Assembly (NCBI GenBank): GCA_014803435.1
Contig: JACYFD010000002.1
Coordinates: 473,026 to 537,025, forward strand
DNA length: 64,000 bases
Direction: 5' to 3'
Source of the DNA: Cellulosimicrobium terreum
GTDB taxonomy: Bacteria > Actinomycetota > Actinomycetes > Actinomycetales > Cellulomonadaceae
Shown here: piece after piece, positions 42,047-50,838 of the stretch
Numbering within the stretch: position 1 is the stretch's first letter
How the letters are laid out: every line of letters starts with the position of its first letter
Notes under the pieces: model-generated
What the model saw: the letters and a program-made list of their open reading frames with translations, nothing else
What the model was told of the DNA's origin: nothing
Database searches by the model: none
Translations under genes and position numbers: made by a program

Positions 42047-42487
42047 ATGAGCAACCTCAGCACGGTCGGTGACCGGGACTCGTGGCGCTGCTGGCTGTGC
42101 GACGAGCCGGTGGATCCTGACGCCTCGGTGAACTCCGACCTCGGGCCCAGCGTCGACCTCGGCGCCACGAGGTCGAAGAAGCCCGCTCCCGGCACCGAGC
42201 GGCTCGCCCACCGTGCCTGCAACACCCGCAAGGGAGCGGTCGCGCCGGTGGTGCCGTGGTCGCCGGACCTCTTCGTCGTCGATCCCGCGCCGATCGTGCC
42301 GACCGTGGAGCGCCTCGGGCGCAAGGGAGGGCGCGAGGTCGTGGCGCGCTGCCCCAGCCGTGCGGACGCCGATCAGGCCGCCACCTGGCTCGTGGACCGG
42401 CTGTCGCGCCTGGCTCCGGGTCTGGCCGTCACGACGCAGGTAGAGCCGGGCGGCGGGCAGTTCCTGCTGGTGCTGCGCGCCGGCTGA
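42047..42487 (+). CDS. small HNH-like/treble-clef zinc protein, function unknown
   Basis: A 146-residue protein. Residues 13-65 have CWLCDEPVDP and, after a short acidic stretch, LAHRACNTRKGA: a CxxC knuckle and an H-x2-CN-x2-K motif reminiscent of HNH endonucleases of the McrA type. The canonical central His-Asn pair is not clear. The second half (GRKGGREVVARCPSRADADQAATWLVDRLSRLAPGL) looks like a small alpha/beta domain. I recall similar conserved hypothetical proteins across actinobacteria but no assigned role. ATG; no close operon partner; convergent with the SDR gene. Confidence 0.7.
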   Translation: MSNLSTVGDRDSWRCWLCDEPVDPDASVNSDLGPSVDLGATRSKKPAPGTERLAHRACNTRKGAVAPVVPWSPDLFVVDPAPIVPTVERLGRKGGREVVARCPSRADADQAATWLVDRLSRLAPGLAVTTQVEPGGGQFLLVLRAG

Positions 42488-42499
42488 GCTCCGACACCC

Positions 42500-44008
42500 T
42501 CACCACTGCGAGGGGGCGTAGTCCTTGAGGAAGCACCCGAAGAGGTCCTCGCCCTCCTCGCCGCGGACGATCGGGTCGTAGACCCGCGCGGCGCCGTCGA
42601 CCAGGTCGAGCGGTGCGTGGAACCCCTCCTGCGCGAGACGCACCTTGGTGGTGTGGGGCCGCTCGTCCGTGATCCACCCGGTGTCCACGGCCGTCATGAG
42701 GATGCCGTCGGCCAGCATCTCGGACGCGCTGGTGCGCGTCAGCATGTTGAGCGCCGCCTTGCTCATGTTCGTGTGCGGGTGACCGGGACCCTTGTAGCCG
42801 CGGGAGAACACCCCCTCCATCGCGGAGACGTTCACGATGTAGGTCCGCCTGGCCGGTGACGCGGCGAGGGCGTCCCGGAGCCGGCTGATCAGGATGAACG
42901 GCGCGGTCTGGTTGCACAGCTGGACCTCGAGCAGCTCCATCGGGTCGACCTGGTCGACCGTCGCGACCCAGCTGTTCGTCGTGGTCACGTCAGGGATCAG
43001 CCCCCCGGCGTCGATCGAGGTGCCCGCCACGAGCCGCTCGAGGCTCGCTGCCTCCGCGGTCAGCGACTGCGCGACGAGCTCGTCGGCGGTGCGGGTCGCG
43101 CGCTCGATGGCCAGCGCGGGGCTCGACAGCTCGGAGACCGAGCCGGCGAGGGCTCGGGGGTGCGCGTCGCTCGTGTGGCCGAAGGTCGTGATCAGGCGCT
43201 CGGCCTCGGCCGCCAGAGGCGCCTGCTCCGCGTCGGCGATCCGCGTGTACGCCCCGGGGGAGCGGCGCACGGTCTGGGCGGCGTTGTTGATCAGCACGTC
43301 CAGCGGGCCCTGGGAGGCGACGTGGTCTGCCAGCGACACCACCTGCGCCGGGTCGCGCAGGTCGATCCCGACGACGTGCAACCGGTGGAGCCAGTCCCCG
43401 GAGTCCTCCATGGCGCTGAACCGGCGGACGGCGTCGCGGGGGAACCGCGTCGTGATCGTCAGGTCCGCGCCGTCGCGCAGCAGGCGCAGCGCGATGTACA
43501 TGCCGATCTTGGCACGACCTCCCGTCAGCAGGGCGCGCCGACCGTTCAGGTCGGTGCGCGCACCCCGCTTGGCGTGGTGGATCGTCGCGCAGGCCGGGCA
43601 GAGCTGGTGGTAGAAGGCGTCGACGATCGTGTAGTCCTGCTTGCAGACGTAGCAGGGCTGCGCGCGCCGCAGGGTGCCGGCGACGGCCCCGGTCGTCGCC
43701 GAGGTCAGCGGGATCCCGTTCGTCTCGTCGTCGATCCGTCCCGGGCTGCCTGTCGCGGTCGCGGCGATGACGGCCGTGTCGGCCGCGCTCTGGACCTGAC
43801 GCCGCTCGGTACGACGGTGCTTCTTGGCGGCCTTGAACAGGCCGGACGACGCGCGGCGGGCCGCCGCGTGCTGCGGGTGCGTCTGCGGCAGCACGGCGAC
43901 CTGGTCGGCGACACGCAAGAACGTCGCGAAGTCGGCAGGGTCGATGCCGTGCGGCTCGGGAGCCGTGTCGTCGGGGTGGTCCACCGACGTGGTCGTGTGC
44001 GCGCTCAT
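42500..44008 (-). CDS. zinc-ribbon-containing short-chain dehydrogenase/reductase-like protein
   Basis: A 502-residue protein. Residues 1-115 form a charged helical lead, 119-140 a zinc ribbon (CYVC and CPAC, Cys119/122/137/140), and from about 155 an SDR Rossmann fold: LLTGGRAKIGM (162-170) nucleotide-binding turn, DVLINNAAQ, and NVSAMEG with the catalytic-type Ser. The Lys of the usual YxxxK motif lies in HTNMSKAALN, where the Tyr position is Thr, so the canonical catalytic Tyr seems absent. A 110-residue insert separates the dinucleotide half from the second half. Much longer than the usual 250 residues. ATG start. Reaction unknown; may be a non-classical reductase or a binding protein. 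Confidence 0.8.
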   Translation of the reverse strand: MSAHTTTSVDHPDDTAPEPHGIDPADFATFLRVADQVAVLPQTHPQHAAARRASSGLFKAAKKHRRTERRQVQSAADTAVIAATATGSPGRIDDETNGIPLTSATTGAVAGTLRRAQPCYVCKQDYTIVDAFYHQLCPACATIHHAKRGARTDLNGRRALLTGGRAKIGMYIALRLLRDGADLTITTRFPRDAVRRFSAMEDSGDWLHRLHVVGIDLRDPAQVVSLADHVASQGPLDVLINNAAQTVRRSPGAYTRIADAEQAPLAAEAERLITTFGHTSDAHPRALAGSVSELSSPALAIERATRTADELVAQSLTAEAASLERLVAGTSIDAGGLIPDVTTTNSWVATVDQVDPMELLEVQLCNQTAPFILISRLRDALAASPARRTYIVNVSAMEGVFSRGYKGPGHPHTNMSKAALNMLTRTSASEMLADGILMTAVDTGWITDERPHTTKVRLAQEGFHAPLDLVDGAARVYDPIVRGEEGEDLFGCFLKDYAPSQW

Positions 44009-44118
44009 GCGCCGTCCGTCCTACAGGGGAAGGGCTGTCGCGGGTCCCGCGTGCCCCGTCAATCGTACGTGGGGGGACACTAGGTGACAGCAATGTCTGC
44101 CGAGAGTAGGAGTTCTAG

Positions 44119-45048
44119 GTGCCCCAGGGAACTGTCCGATGGTTCGACGCCGAGCGAGGGTTCGGCTTCATCGACCTCGGGAACGAGTCGGAGGACCTGT
44201 TCGTGCACGCGTCCGCGATCGTCGGTGACGACGGACCGAAGCAGCTCCGTGAGGGGCAGGTCGTCGAGTTCGAGATGGGCGAGGGCGCCCGTGGCCCGCA
44301 GGCGCGCGACGTCCGTGTGACCGGCGACCGTGCTGCCGACGCGCCCGTGGGCGTGCTCGGCACCGTCACCTGGTACGAGCCGGCCAAGGGCTACGGCTTC
44401 GTCACGCCCGACGACGGTCGCGCCGAGGTCTTCGTGCACAGCTCGGCCATCGTCGGGGGCGGTGTGATCTCTGAGGGTCAGCGGGTGGCGTTCCTCGTCG
44501 TCGACGGGGAGAAGGGGCCGCAGGCCGACCACCTGCTGCCGCTCGGGGCGGAGGCTGCCAAGGCGGCCTCGGACGGAGCGGACGGCACGGTGTCCTGGTA
44601 CGAGGACGCGAAGGGCTTCGGGTTCATCGCTCCCGACTCGGGTGGCGCGGACGTCTTCGTCCACGTCAAGGCGCTCGGCGGAGGGCTGACCGAGCTCTCC
44701 GAGGGCGCGCGCGTGACGTACGACGTCGTCGACGGCGACAAGGGGCCGAACGCCCGCAACGTGCAGCTCGTGCGCGGCTCCGGGAGCGCGCGCGGGGCCA
44801 CGGACCGCGGTCGGTCGAGCCGTCCCGCGGCATCCGGCGGGCCGGTGCGCGGCGGTGAGGGCACCGTCGCGCGCTACGACGCGGAGCGCGGATTCGGCTT
44901 CATCACACCCGACGCCGGGGGTGCGGACCTGTTCGTGCACGTGTCGGTCGTGCGCGGCACCGTGGTCCTGGAGGAGGGCGACCGCGTCCGGTTCAAGATC
45001 CGTCAGAGCGACAAGGGGCCGCAGGCCGACAGCGTCGAACCGGTGTGA
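44119..45048 (+). CDS. protein of four tandem cold-shock domains
   Basis: A 309-residue protein with four cold-shock (OB-fold nucleic-acid-binding) domains at about residues 3-67, 79-142, 155-217 and 247-309. Each has the RNP1 motif (RGFGFI, KGYGFV, KGFGFI, RGFGFI) and RNP2 (LFVH or VFVH) and an end like GPQARDV. A Ser/Arg/Gly-rich linker precedes the fourth. Ordinary bacterial Csp proteins are one domain of about 67 residues, so this could hold long single-stranded RNA or DNA, as multi-CSD eukaryotic UNR does. The first domain starts at a GTG (MPQGTVRWF), preceded by AGTAGGAG. The next gene starts 12 bp later and may be cotranscribed. Confidence 0.9.
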   Translation: MPQGTVRWFDAERGFGFIDLGNESEDLFVHASAIVGDDGPKQLREGQVVEFEMGEGARGPQARDVRVTGDRAADAPVGVLGTVTWYEPAKGYGFVTPDDGRAEVFVHSSAIVGGGVISEGQRVAFLVVDGEKGPQADHLLPLGAEAAKAASDGADGTVSWYEDAKGFGFIAPDSGGADVFVHVKALGGGLTELSEGARVTYDVVDGDKGPNARNVQLVRGSGSARGATDRGRSSRPAASGGPVRGGEGTVARYDAERGFGFITPDAGGADLFVHVSVVRGTVVLEEGDRVRFKIRQSDKGPQADSVEPV

Positions 45049-45060
45049 GCGAGGCTCGTC

Positions 45061-45735
45061 ATGAAGCTGCTGCTCACCTCCGGCGGAGTCACCAACGCGA
45101 GCATCCGCGACGCGCTGGTCGACCTGCTGGGCAAGCCGATCGAGGAGTCCAGCGCCCTGTTCGTCCCGACGGCGCAGTGGGGCCAGCCGGCGTGCACGCC
45201 GACGTCGGTGTGGCGGTCGACCGTCGACCAGCGTCCAGGTGGGCCGACCCTCTGCGGGCTGGGGTGGGGGTCGGTCGGCGTCCTCGAGCTCACTGCGCTG
45301 CCGAGCATCGCCGAGGACCGCTGGGTTCCCTGGGTCCGCGACGCGGACGTCCTGCTGGTCGACGGCGGCGAGGCGGTCTACCTCGCGCACTGGATGCGGG
45401 AGTCCGGGCTTGCTGACCTGCTCCCGTCGTTGCGCAGCACCGTGTGGGTCGGGGTGAGCGCGGGCAGCATGGTGATGACGCCTCGTGTCGGTCGCGAGTT
45501 CCTCGACTGGGACCCGGACGGCACCGACGAGACGCTGGGCGTCGTCGACTTCTCGATCTTTCCGCACCTGGACTACCCGGGCTGGTCCGGCAACACGACC
45601 GACAGCGCGCGCCGATGGGCGACGAGCATCCCCGGGCCGGCGTACGCGATCGACGACCAGACGGCGATCTCGGTCGTCGACGGCGCCGCCCGGGTCATCT
45701 CCGAAGGGCGCTGGGAGCTCCTCGATCGTCCGTAG
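45061..45735 (+). CDS. peptidase S51/dipeptidase E-like protein (type 1 glutamine amidotransferase-like fold)
   Basis: A 224-residue alpha/beta protein of the S51 (PepE, cyanophycinase) family. LLLTSGGVTNASIRDAL at the start, DVLLVDGGEAVYLAHWM near residue 99, and the nucleophile elbow GVSAGSM near 137, followed by FPHLDYPGW with a His of the active site. These serine peptidases act on Asp-X dipeptides or similar substrates in the cytoplasm. ATG start 12 bp after the four-CSD gene. Confidence 0.85.
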   Translation: MKLLLTSGGVTNASIRDALVDLLGKPIEESSALFVPTAQWGQPACTPTSVWRSTVDQRPGGPTLCGLGWGSVGVLELTALPSIAEDRWVPWVRDADVLLVDGGEAVYLAHWMRESGLADLLPSLRSTVWVGVSAGSMVMTPRVGREFLDWDPDGTDETLGVVDFSIFPHLDYPGWSGNTTDSARRWATSIPGPAYAIDDQTAISVVDGAARVISEGRWELLDRP

Positions 45736-45757
45736 GTGACCATCGACGACGAGTAGT

Positions 45758-45991
45758 TCATGCCCGCGGTCGTGGTGTGGGTAGAGCGGTCGGCTGGATG
45801 CCGGGAGCGAGCCGGTCCAACATCCGCAGGAGCGCAGAGGCCTGAACGACGGGCTGCTCGGCGAGCGCGCGCAGGGCGTCGTGCACCGGGGGGCCGCGCG
45901 GAACCGAGAGAGGTACGCCCCCCGCGGCGGTCGGAGGACCGCGGAGCCGTCAGGTCTGGCGGCTGGGAGGAATAGTTCGCCCTGTGCGGAG
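45758..45991 (-). other. gene-poor stretch with a possible coding remnant upstream of the dnaK operators
   Basis: Between the S51-like gene and the first HAIR site no intact gene is seen. On the minus strand one frame ends with [20 protein letters not shown] and continues to a stop at 45758; a second frame just upstream reads [12 protein letters not shown]. They could be one protein end broken by a frameshift or chance open frames. No start signal or recognisable family. Confidence 0.25.
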
Positions 45992-46012
45992 GTTGAGCGA
46001 GATGGACTCAAG
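45992..46012. promoter_or_regulatory. HAIR element 1 (HspR-binding site) upstream of dnaK
   Basis: GTTGAGC, 7 bp, ACTCAAG, six of seven arm positions fitting the HspR consensus CTTGAGT(N7)ACTCAAG. HspR is encoded as the last gene of the operon, so repression is autogenous. Confidence 0.85.
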
Positions 46013-46027
46013 TTCAGACCTCGGAAT

Positions 46028-46057
46028 TTGCGCGAGCAGGTATCGGGTGCCTACCTT
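46028..46057 (+). promoter_or_regulatory. candidate dnaK operon promoter
   Basis: TTGCGC and TACCTT are 18 bp apart; the -10 box overlaps the left arm of the second HAIR site, so bound HspR would block it. Confidence 0.45.
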
Positions 46058-46075
46058 GAGTGAAGCAGACTCAAC
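46055..46075. promoter_or_regulatory. HAIR element 2 (HspR-binding site) upstream of dnaK
   Basis: CTTGAGT, 7 bp, ACTCAAC: one base from the perfect HspR consensus. It lies 62 bp before the dnaK start codon. Confidence 0.92.
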
Positions 46076-46136
46076 CCGGACCGCCCGGCGTGTCACATCG
46101 CCGTCGGGCATCCACACCACAACGGAGGCAGCACAC

Positions 46137-48002
46137 ATGGCACGAGCAGTCGGGATCGACCTCGGAACCACGAACTCGGTCGTCACCGTCCTCGAGGGCG
46201 GCGAGCCCACGGTCATCGCGAACGCCGAGGGGTCGCGCACGACCCCGTCGGTCGTCGCGTTCTCCAAGACCGGCGAGGTCCTCGTCGGCGAGGTCGCCAA
46301 GCGTCAGGCCGTCACGAACGTCGACCGCACCATCTCCTCGGTCAAGCGCCACATGGGCACGGACTGGCACGTCGAGATCGACGACAAGAAGTACAGCGCG
46401 CAGGAGATCTCCGCACGCGTCCTCGGCAAGCTCAAGCGCGACGCCGAGGAGTACCTGGGCGAGGCCGTCACGGACGCCGTCATCACCGTCCCGGCGTACT
46501 TCAACGACGCCGAGCGCCAGGCGACCAAGGACGCCGGCCAGATCGCCGGCCTCAACGTCACCCGCATCGTCAACGAGCCCACCGCCGCCGCGCTCGCCTA
46601 CGGTCTGGAGAAGGGCAAGGAGGACGAGCTCATCCTGGTCTTCGACCTCGGTGGCGGCACGTTCGACGTCTCGCTCCTCGAGGTCGGCAAGGACGACGAC
46701 GGCTTCTCCACGATCCAGGTCCGCGCGACGTCGGGCGACAACCGCCTCGGCGGCGACGACTGGGACCAGCGCGTCGTCGAGCACCTCATCAAGCAGGTGA
46801 AGAACAGCTCGGGCGTCGACCTGTCGAAGGACAAGATCGCGCTGCAGCGTCTGCGTGAGGCCGCGGAGCAGGCGAAGAAGGAGCTCTCGTCCGCGACGAG
46901 CACCAACATCTCGATGCAGTACCTCTCGATGAGCGAGAACGGCCCCATCCACCTGGACGAGAAGCTCACGCGGGCCCAGTTCCAGCAGATGACGCAGGAC
47001 CTCCTGGACCGGACCAAGGCGCCGTTCCACAAGGTCATCTCCGACGCCGGCGTCTCCGTCTCCGAGATCGACCACGTCGTGCTCGTCGGTGGCTCGACCC
47101 GCATGCCGGCCGTGACGGACGTCGTCAAGGAGCTCACCGGTGGCCGCGAGCCCAACAAGGGCGTGAACCCGGACGAGGTCGTCGCCGTCGGCGCGGCCCT
47201 GCAGGCCGGCGTCATCTCGGGCGACCGCAAGGACGTCCTGCTCATCGACGTGACCCCGCTGTCCCTCGGCATCGAGACCAAGGGTGGCGTGATGACCAAG
47301 CTCATCGAGCGCAACACGGCCATCCCGACCAAGCGCAGCGAGATCTTCTCGACGGCCGAGGACAACCAGCCGTCGGTGCTCATCCAGGTGTTCCAGGGCG
47401 AGCGCGAGTTCGCGCGCGACAACAAGCCGCTCGGCACGTTCGAGCTCACCGGCATCGCGCCGGCCCCGCGCGGCGTGCCGCAGATCGAGGTCACCTTCGA
47501 CATCGACGCGAACGGCATCGTCCACGTCGGCGCCAAGGACCGCGGCACCGGCAAGGAGCAGAAGATGACCATCACGGGCGGCTCGGCGCTGCCCAAGGAG
47601 GACATCGACCGCATGGTCAAGGAGGCGGAGGAGCACGCCGCCGAGGACAAGAAGCGTCGCGAGGAGGCGGAGACCCGCAACCAGGCCGAGTCCTTCGCGT
47701 ACTCGATGGAGAAGCAGGTCGCGGACAACCGCGACAAGCTCCCCGCCGACGTCGTCACCGAGGTCGAGGCGGACATCGCCGCCGTGAAGTCCGCGCTCGA
47801 GGGCGAGGACGCCGAGGCGCTCAAGTCCGCGCACGAGAAGCTCGGCGCGTCCTCGCAGAAGATCGGCCAGGCGCTCTACGCCGCGGCCGAGCAGGAGCAG
47901 GCCGCCGGCAGCCCGACCGAGGACGCCCCGGTGGAGGACGCTCCGGTGGACGAGGACGTCGTCGACGCCGAGATCGTGGACGACGAGGACGACAAGAAGT
48001 GA
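46137..48002 (+). CDS. dnaK: chaperone protein DnaK (Hsp70)
   Basis: A 621-residue Hsp70. The ATPase domain begins [16 protein letters not shown], with the phosphate-binding [14 protein letters not shown] near residue 168 and [12 protein letters not shown] near 319; the substrate-binding domain and a C-terminal Gln/Asp-rich tail ending DDEDDKK follow. It folds and protects cytoplasmic proteins together with DnaJ and GrpE. The actual start is the ATG after AACGGAGGCAG; the open frame runs further upstream only because of chance. The operon is dnaK-grpE-dnaJ-hspR under two HAIR sites, as in Streptomyces and mycobacteria. Confidence 0.98.
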   Translation: MARAVGIDLGTTNSVVTVLEGGEPTVIANAEGSRTTPSVVAFSKTGEVLVGEVAKRQAVTNVDRTISSVKRHMGTDWHVEIDDKKYSAQEISARVLGKLKRDAEEYLGEAVTDAVITVPAYFNDAERQATKDAGQIAGLNVTRIVNEPTAAALAYGLEKGKEDELILVFDLGGGTFDVSLLEVGKDDDGFSTIQVRATSGDNRLGGDDWDQRVVEHLIKQVKNSSGVDLSKDKIALQRLREAAEQAKKELSSATSTNISMQYLSMSENGPIHLDEKLTRAQFQQMTQDLLDRTKAPFHKVISDAGVSVSEIDHVVLVGGSTRMPAVTDVVKELTGGREPNKGVNPDEVVAVGAALQAGVISGDRKDVLLIDVTPLSLGIETKGGVMTKLIERNTAIPTKRSEIFSTAEDNQPSVLIQVFQGEREFARDNKPLGTFELTGIAPAPRGVPQIEVTFDIDANGIVHVGAKDRGTGKEQKMTITGGSALPKEDIDRMVKEAEEHAAEDKKRREEAETRNQAESFAYSMEKQVADNRDKLPADVVTEVEADIAAVKSALEGEDAEALKSAHEKLGASSQKIGQALYAAAEQEQAAGSPTEDAPVEDAPVDEDVVDAEIVDDEDDKK

Positions 48003-48610
48003 CGGCCGGCGAGCAGCAGGGCCCCGAGGAGCAGCGCTCCGAGGACAAGCCCTTCCAGTTCACGGACAAGCGCAAGGTCGACCCGGAGACCGCCCAGCCG
48101 CGCGAGAGCGCGGCGGGCTCGGAGTCGGACCCCCTCGCGGGGCTCGACTTCGAGCCCTCCGGTGAGGCCGGGGACGACGCGGAGACTCTCGCCGCGAAGG
48201 CCGAGGCCGCCCAGCACCTCGAGTCGCTCCAGCGCGAGCGGGCCAGCTTCACGAACTACCGCAACCGCGCGGTTCGTGACCAGGAGGCCGCGCGCGCCAA
48301 GGGCGTCGAGGACGTGCTGAGCGCGCTCCTGCCCGTGCTCGACGACGTCGACCGGGCCCGCCAGCACGGCGAGCTCACCGGTCCGTTCGTCGCGATCGCG
48401 GACAAGATCGACGCCGCGCTGGGCCGGTTCGGCGTGGAGCGCTACGGGGCGGTCGGCGACGCGTTCGACCCGAACGTCCACGAGGCGCTCATGCACCAGG
48501 CAGACCCCGAGGCGACAGCAGCGACGGTCAACCTGGTCATCGAGCCCGGCTACCGGATCGGGGAGCGCGTCGTGCGCGCGGCCCGGGTGTCCGTCGTCGG
48601 CCCGGAGTAG
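47999..48610 (+). CDS. grpE: nucleotide exchange factor GrpE
   Basis: A 203-residue GrpE: an acidic disordered start, a long helix ([47 protein letters not shown]) that dimerises, and the beta-wing with [12 protein letters not shown] and [20 protein letters not shown]. It releases ADP from DnaK. GTG start overlapping the dnaK stop by GTGA, so the two are translationally coupled. Confidence 0.96.
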   Translation: MTAGEQQGPEEQRSEDKPFQFTDKRKVDPETAQPRESAAGSESDPLAGLDFEPSGEAGDDAETLAAKAEAAQHLESLQRERASFTNYRNRAVRDQEAARAKGVEDVLSALLPVLDDVDRARQHGELTGPFVAIADKIDAALGRFGVERYGAVGDAFDPNVHEALMHQADPEATAATVNLVIEPGYRIGERVVRAARVSVVGPE

Positions 48611-48620
48611 TCCCGCGCCA

Positions 48621-48677
48621 CGTGCCCGACGCCGTGTCGTGCCTTCCGTGAGAAGGTGCGCCACGGCGTCGGGCACG
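48621..48677. other. long inverted repeat between grpE and dnaJ
   Basis: CGTGCCCGACGCCGTG at 48621-48636 pairs perfectly with CACGGCGTCGGGCACG at 48662-48677, and the 25-base loop holds an inner hairpin CCTTC(N5)GAAGG. A 16-bp stem inside an operon suggests attenuation, an RNA processing or stability site, or partial termination that keeps dnaJ and hspR below dnaK and grpE. Confidence 0.8.
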
Positions 48678-48742
48678 CCACGATCGGACCCGTACCGCAC
48701 CGGAAGGACGAGGATCACGCACACCACCAGGAGGGAGACGCC

Positions 48743-49750
48743 GTGACCGGGCAGGACTGGATCGAGAAGGACTTCTACGCCGCGCTCGGCGTCCCCAAGG
48801 ACGCCGACGACGCCGCGATCAAGAAGGCGTACCGCAAGCTCGCGCGGCAGTACCACCCGGACCACAACCCGGGTGACGAGGCGGCCGAGGACAGGTTCAA
48901 GGCGATCGGCGAGGCGTACGCGGTGCTCTCCGACGCGAAGGAGCGCGAGCAGTACGACGCGATCCGCGCGATGGCCGGTGGCGGCGCGCGGTTCTCTGCC
49001 GGTCCCGGCGGAGCCGGTGGCGCGGGCTTCGAGGACATGTTCGGCGGCATGTTCGGCAGTGGTGGTGGCGCACCGGGTGGCGGTCGCGTCCGCTACTCGA
49101 CGGGCGGCCAGGGCGGTGCGGGCTTCGAGGACATCCTCGGCTCGATGTTCGGCGGCGGCGCGGGTGGTGGCCAGCGCTACCCGGCCGGGTTCGGTGGCCC
49201 GCAGGCGGGCTCCGACGTCGCGGCCGCGACCACGCTCGGTTTCCGCCAGGCGGTCGAGGGCTCGACCCTCACGTTCACCGTCGACGGCCGTCAGGTCACG
49301 ACGCGGATCCCGCCGGGTGTGCGCGACGGTCAGAAGATCCGCCTGCGCGGCAAGGGTCGCCCGGGCACCTCGGGCGGTCGCCCCGGCGACCTGGTCATCA
49401 CGGTGCGCGTGACCCCCCACCCGGTCTTCTCCCTCGACGGCACCAACCTGCGCGCCACCGTCCCGGTGACGTTCGCCGAGGCCGCGCTCGGCGCGACCAT
49501 CGCCGTCCCCACGCTCGACGGCGCGAACGTCAAGGTCAAGGTGCCCGCGGGGACGCCGTCGGGCCGGACGCTCCGCGTCAAGGGTCGCGGCGTGAAGACC
49601 GCGAAGGGTACCGGTGACCTGCTCGTCTCCGTGCAGGTCGTGGTCCCGCAGAAGCTCTCGAAGGCCGCACGGGCGGCCGTCGAGTCGTTCGCCGCCGAGA
49701 CCGACGGCGAGGACGTGCGCGCCGACCTCGCGCGCCAGGCGGCTGAGTGA
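48743..49750 (+). CDS. dnaJ: DnaJ-type co-chaperone lacking the zinc-finger domain
   Basis: A 335-residue J-protein. The J domain (about residues 9-75) has the HPD motif at 38-40; then a Gly/Phe-rich region with two similar AGFEDMFG and AGFEDILG segments, and a DnaJ C-terminal substrate-binding region with GKGRPG and [14 protein letters not shown]. The four CxxCxGxG repeats of classical DnaJ are absent, so this is a type II (CbpA-like) protein. GTG start with AGGAGGGAGAC upstream. In the operon it is placed between grpE and hspR. Confidence 0.93.
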   Translation: MTGQDWIEKDFYAALGVPKDADDAAIKKAYRKLARQYHPDHNPGDEAAEDRFKAIGEAYAVLSDAKEREQYDAIRAMAGGGARFSAGPGGAGGAGFEDMFGGMFGSGGGAPGGGRVRYSTGGQGGAGFEDILGSMFGGGAGGGQRYPAGFGGPQAGSDVAAATTLGFRQAVEGSTLTFTVDGRQVTTRIPPGVRDGQKIRLRGKGRPGTSGGRPGDLVITVRVTPHPVFSLDGTNLRATVPVTFAEAALGATIAVPTLDGANVKVKVPAGTPSGRTLRVKGRGVKTAKGTGDLLVSVQVVVPQKLSKAARAAVESFAAETDGEDVRADLARQAAE

Positions 49751-49763
49751 GGAGGCGGTCCGC

Positions 49764-50243
49764 ATGACCGTGGACCCGGGTGGGCGTCGGGCGGTCGACG
49801 TCGACGAGGACGCTCCCGTCCTCGTGATCTCGCAGGCCGCGACGCTCGCGGGGATGCACCCGCAGACGCTGCGCCAGTACGACCGGCTCGGGCTCGTGGT
49901 GCCGCGCCGCGCGGCGGGTCGCGGCCGCCGCTACTCCCTGCGCGACGTCGCGAAGCTCCGTGAGGTGCAGCGCCTCAGTCACGAGGAGGGCATCAACCTC
50001 GCCGGGATCCAGCGCATCCTCGCCCTCGAGGCGCGCGTCGAACGTCTCGAGAAGCGCCTCGAGGTGCTGTCCGCGCGCGTCGAGCCCGGCGGTCGGGTCT
50101 TCGCCGCGGCGGCGAGCGGGGACGTCGTCGTCGTGCCGCGCGGGCGGGGCGTGCGGCGCGGGGTCGAGGAGGCGCTGCGCGAGTCCTACTCCGACCGGAC
50201 CCGCGCGCTCGTCATCTGGCGACCGGCCGACCCGGAGCGCTGA
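49764..50243 (+). CDS. hspR: heat-shock repressor HspR (MerR family)
   Basis: A 159-residue MerR-type protein: the winged helix VLVISQAATLAGMHPQTLRQYDRLGLVVPRR (about residues 20-50), RRYSLRDVAKLREVQRLSHEEGINLAGIQRIL, and a coiled coil EARVERLEKRLEVL. The C-terminal tail is longer than in Streptomyces. HspR binds HAIR sites with DnaK as co-repressor; both sites upstream of dnaK match. ATG preceded by GAGGAGGC and 13 bp after the dnaJ stop. Confidence 0.95.
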   Translation: MTVDPGGRRAVDVDEDAPVLVISQAATLAGMHPQTLRQYDRLGLVVPRRAAGRGRRYSLRDVAKLREVQRLSHEEGINLAGIQRILALEARVERLEKRLEVLSARVEPGGRVFAAAASGDVVVVPRGRGVRRGVEEALRESYSDRTRALVIWRPADPER

Positions 50244-50321
50244 ACCCCTCCCGCGCGAGCGGGCGCCTAGCCAGGCAATTTCGAAACAATATCGTGCGCT
50301 AAATGAATTGTCGGCGCGCAT

Positions 50322-50349
50322 TTGTTAGTGAGGCCTTGCTTGCTATACA
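50322..50349 (+). promoter_or_regulatory. candidate promoter of the DUF1540 gene in an AT-rich island
   Basis: TTGTTA and TATACA with a 16-bp spacer. The surrounding 50270-50380 is far richer in A and T than the rest of the window, and no gene is seen in it. Confidence 0.5.
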
Positions 50350-50420
50350 GGGTGCAATTCCGGGAATACCTTTGTCGTGGAAGCCCGGTCACGCGGGTCG
50401 TCGTACGCGAGGAGAGATCG

Positions 50421-50729
50421 ATGAGCAGCCTCATGGAGATGCCCCAGGTCGTCGAGTGCTCGATCGACGGCTGCGGTTACAACCACGACCACGGGTGCCA
50501 CGCCGGCGCCGTCACCATCGCCGGTCACACCGGTGACGCGGAGTGCGCCACGTTCATCCCGCTCAGCACCAAGGGCGGGCTCGAGAAGGTCCTCGCCCAC
50601 GTCGGCGCCTGCCAGCGCACCGAGTGCGTGCACAACGAGGCGCTCGAGTGCGGGGCGTCCTCGATCCGCGTCGGGGCCGGAGCCTCCGGCGACGACCGCG
50701 CCGACTGCCTCACCTTCCAGGCCCGCTGA
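50421..50729 (+). CDS. two-domain DUF1540 cysteine-rich protein
   Basis: A 102-residue protein with two DUF1540-type cysteine clusters: CSIDGCGYNHDHGC with a later ECATF (about residues 12-49) and CQRTECVHNEALEC with DCLTF (about 63-99). DUF1540 proteins are thought to bind metal through the Cys set, but the role is unknown. Start ATG preceded by GAGGAGAGATCG; a longer frame adds 33 unlikely residues. A strong terminator follows. The AT-rich leader distinguishes it from its neighbours. Confidence 0.85.
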   Translation: MSSLMEMPQVVECSIDGCGYNHDHGCHAGAVTIAGHTGDAECATFIPLSTKGGLEKVLAHVGACQRTECVHNEALECGASSIRVGAGASGDDRADCLTFQAR

Positions 50730-50748
50730 CCCCCACCGCGACCAGACC

Positions 50749-50788
50749 CCGAGAGCCCCGGACCGTGCACACGGTCCGGGGCTCTCGG
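50749..50788. terminator. strong bidirectional terminator
   Basis: An 18-bp perfect stem (50749-50766 with 50771-50788) around a GCAC loop, in the gap between the DUF1540 gene and the convergent GGDEF-like gene. No T-tract, as usual for high-GC hosts. Confidence 0.9.
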
Positions 50789-50838
50789 CGTCCTCTGCTG
50801 CGTGCCGTCGAACGTCAGCAATGCACGGCGGTCGAGCC

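Noticed and set aside
50321-50341. Possible DtxR box upstream of the DUF1540 gene
   Set aside because: TTAGTGAGGCCTTGCTTG shares the start TTAG and the central GC-rich core but has poor symmetry; about half the consensus positions fail.
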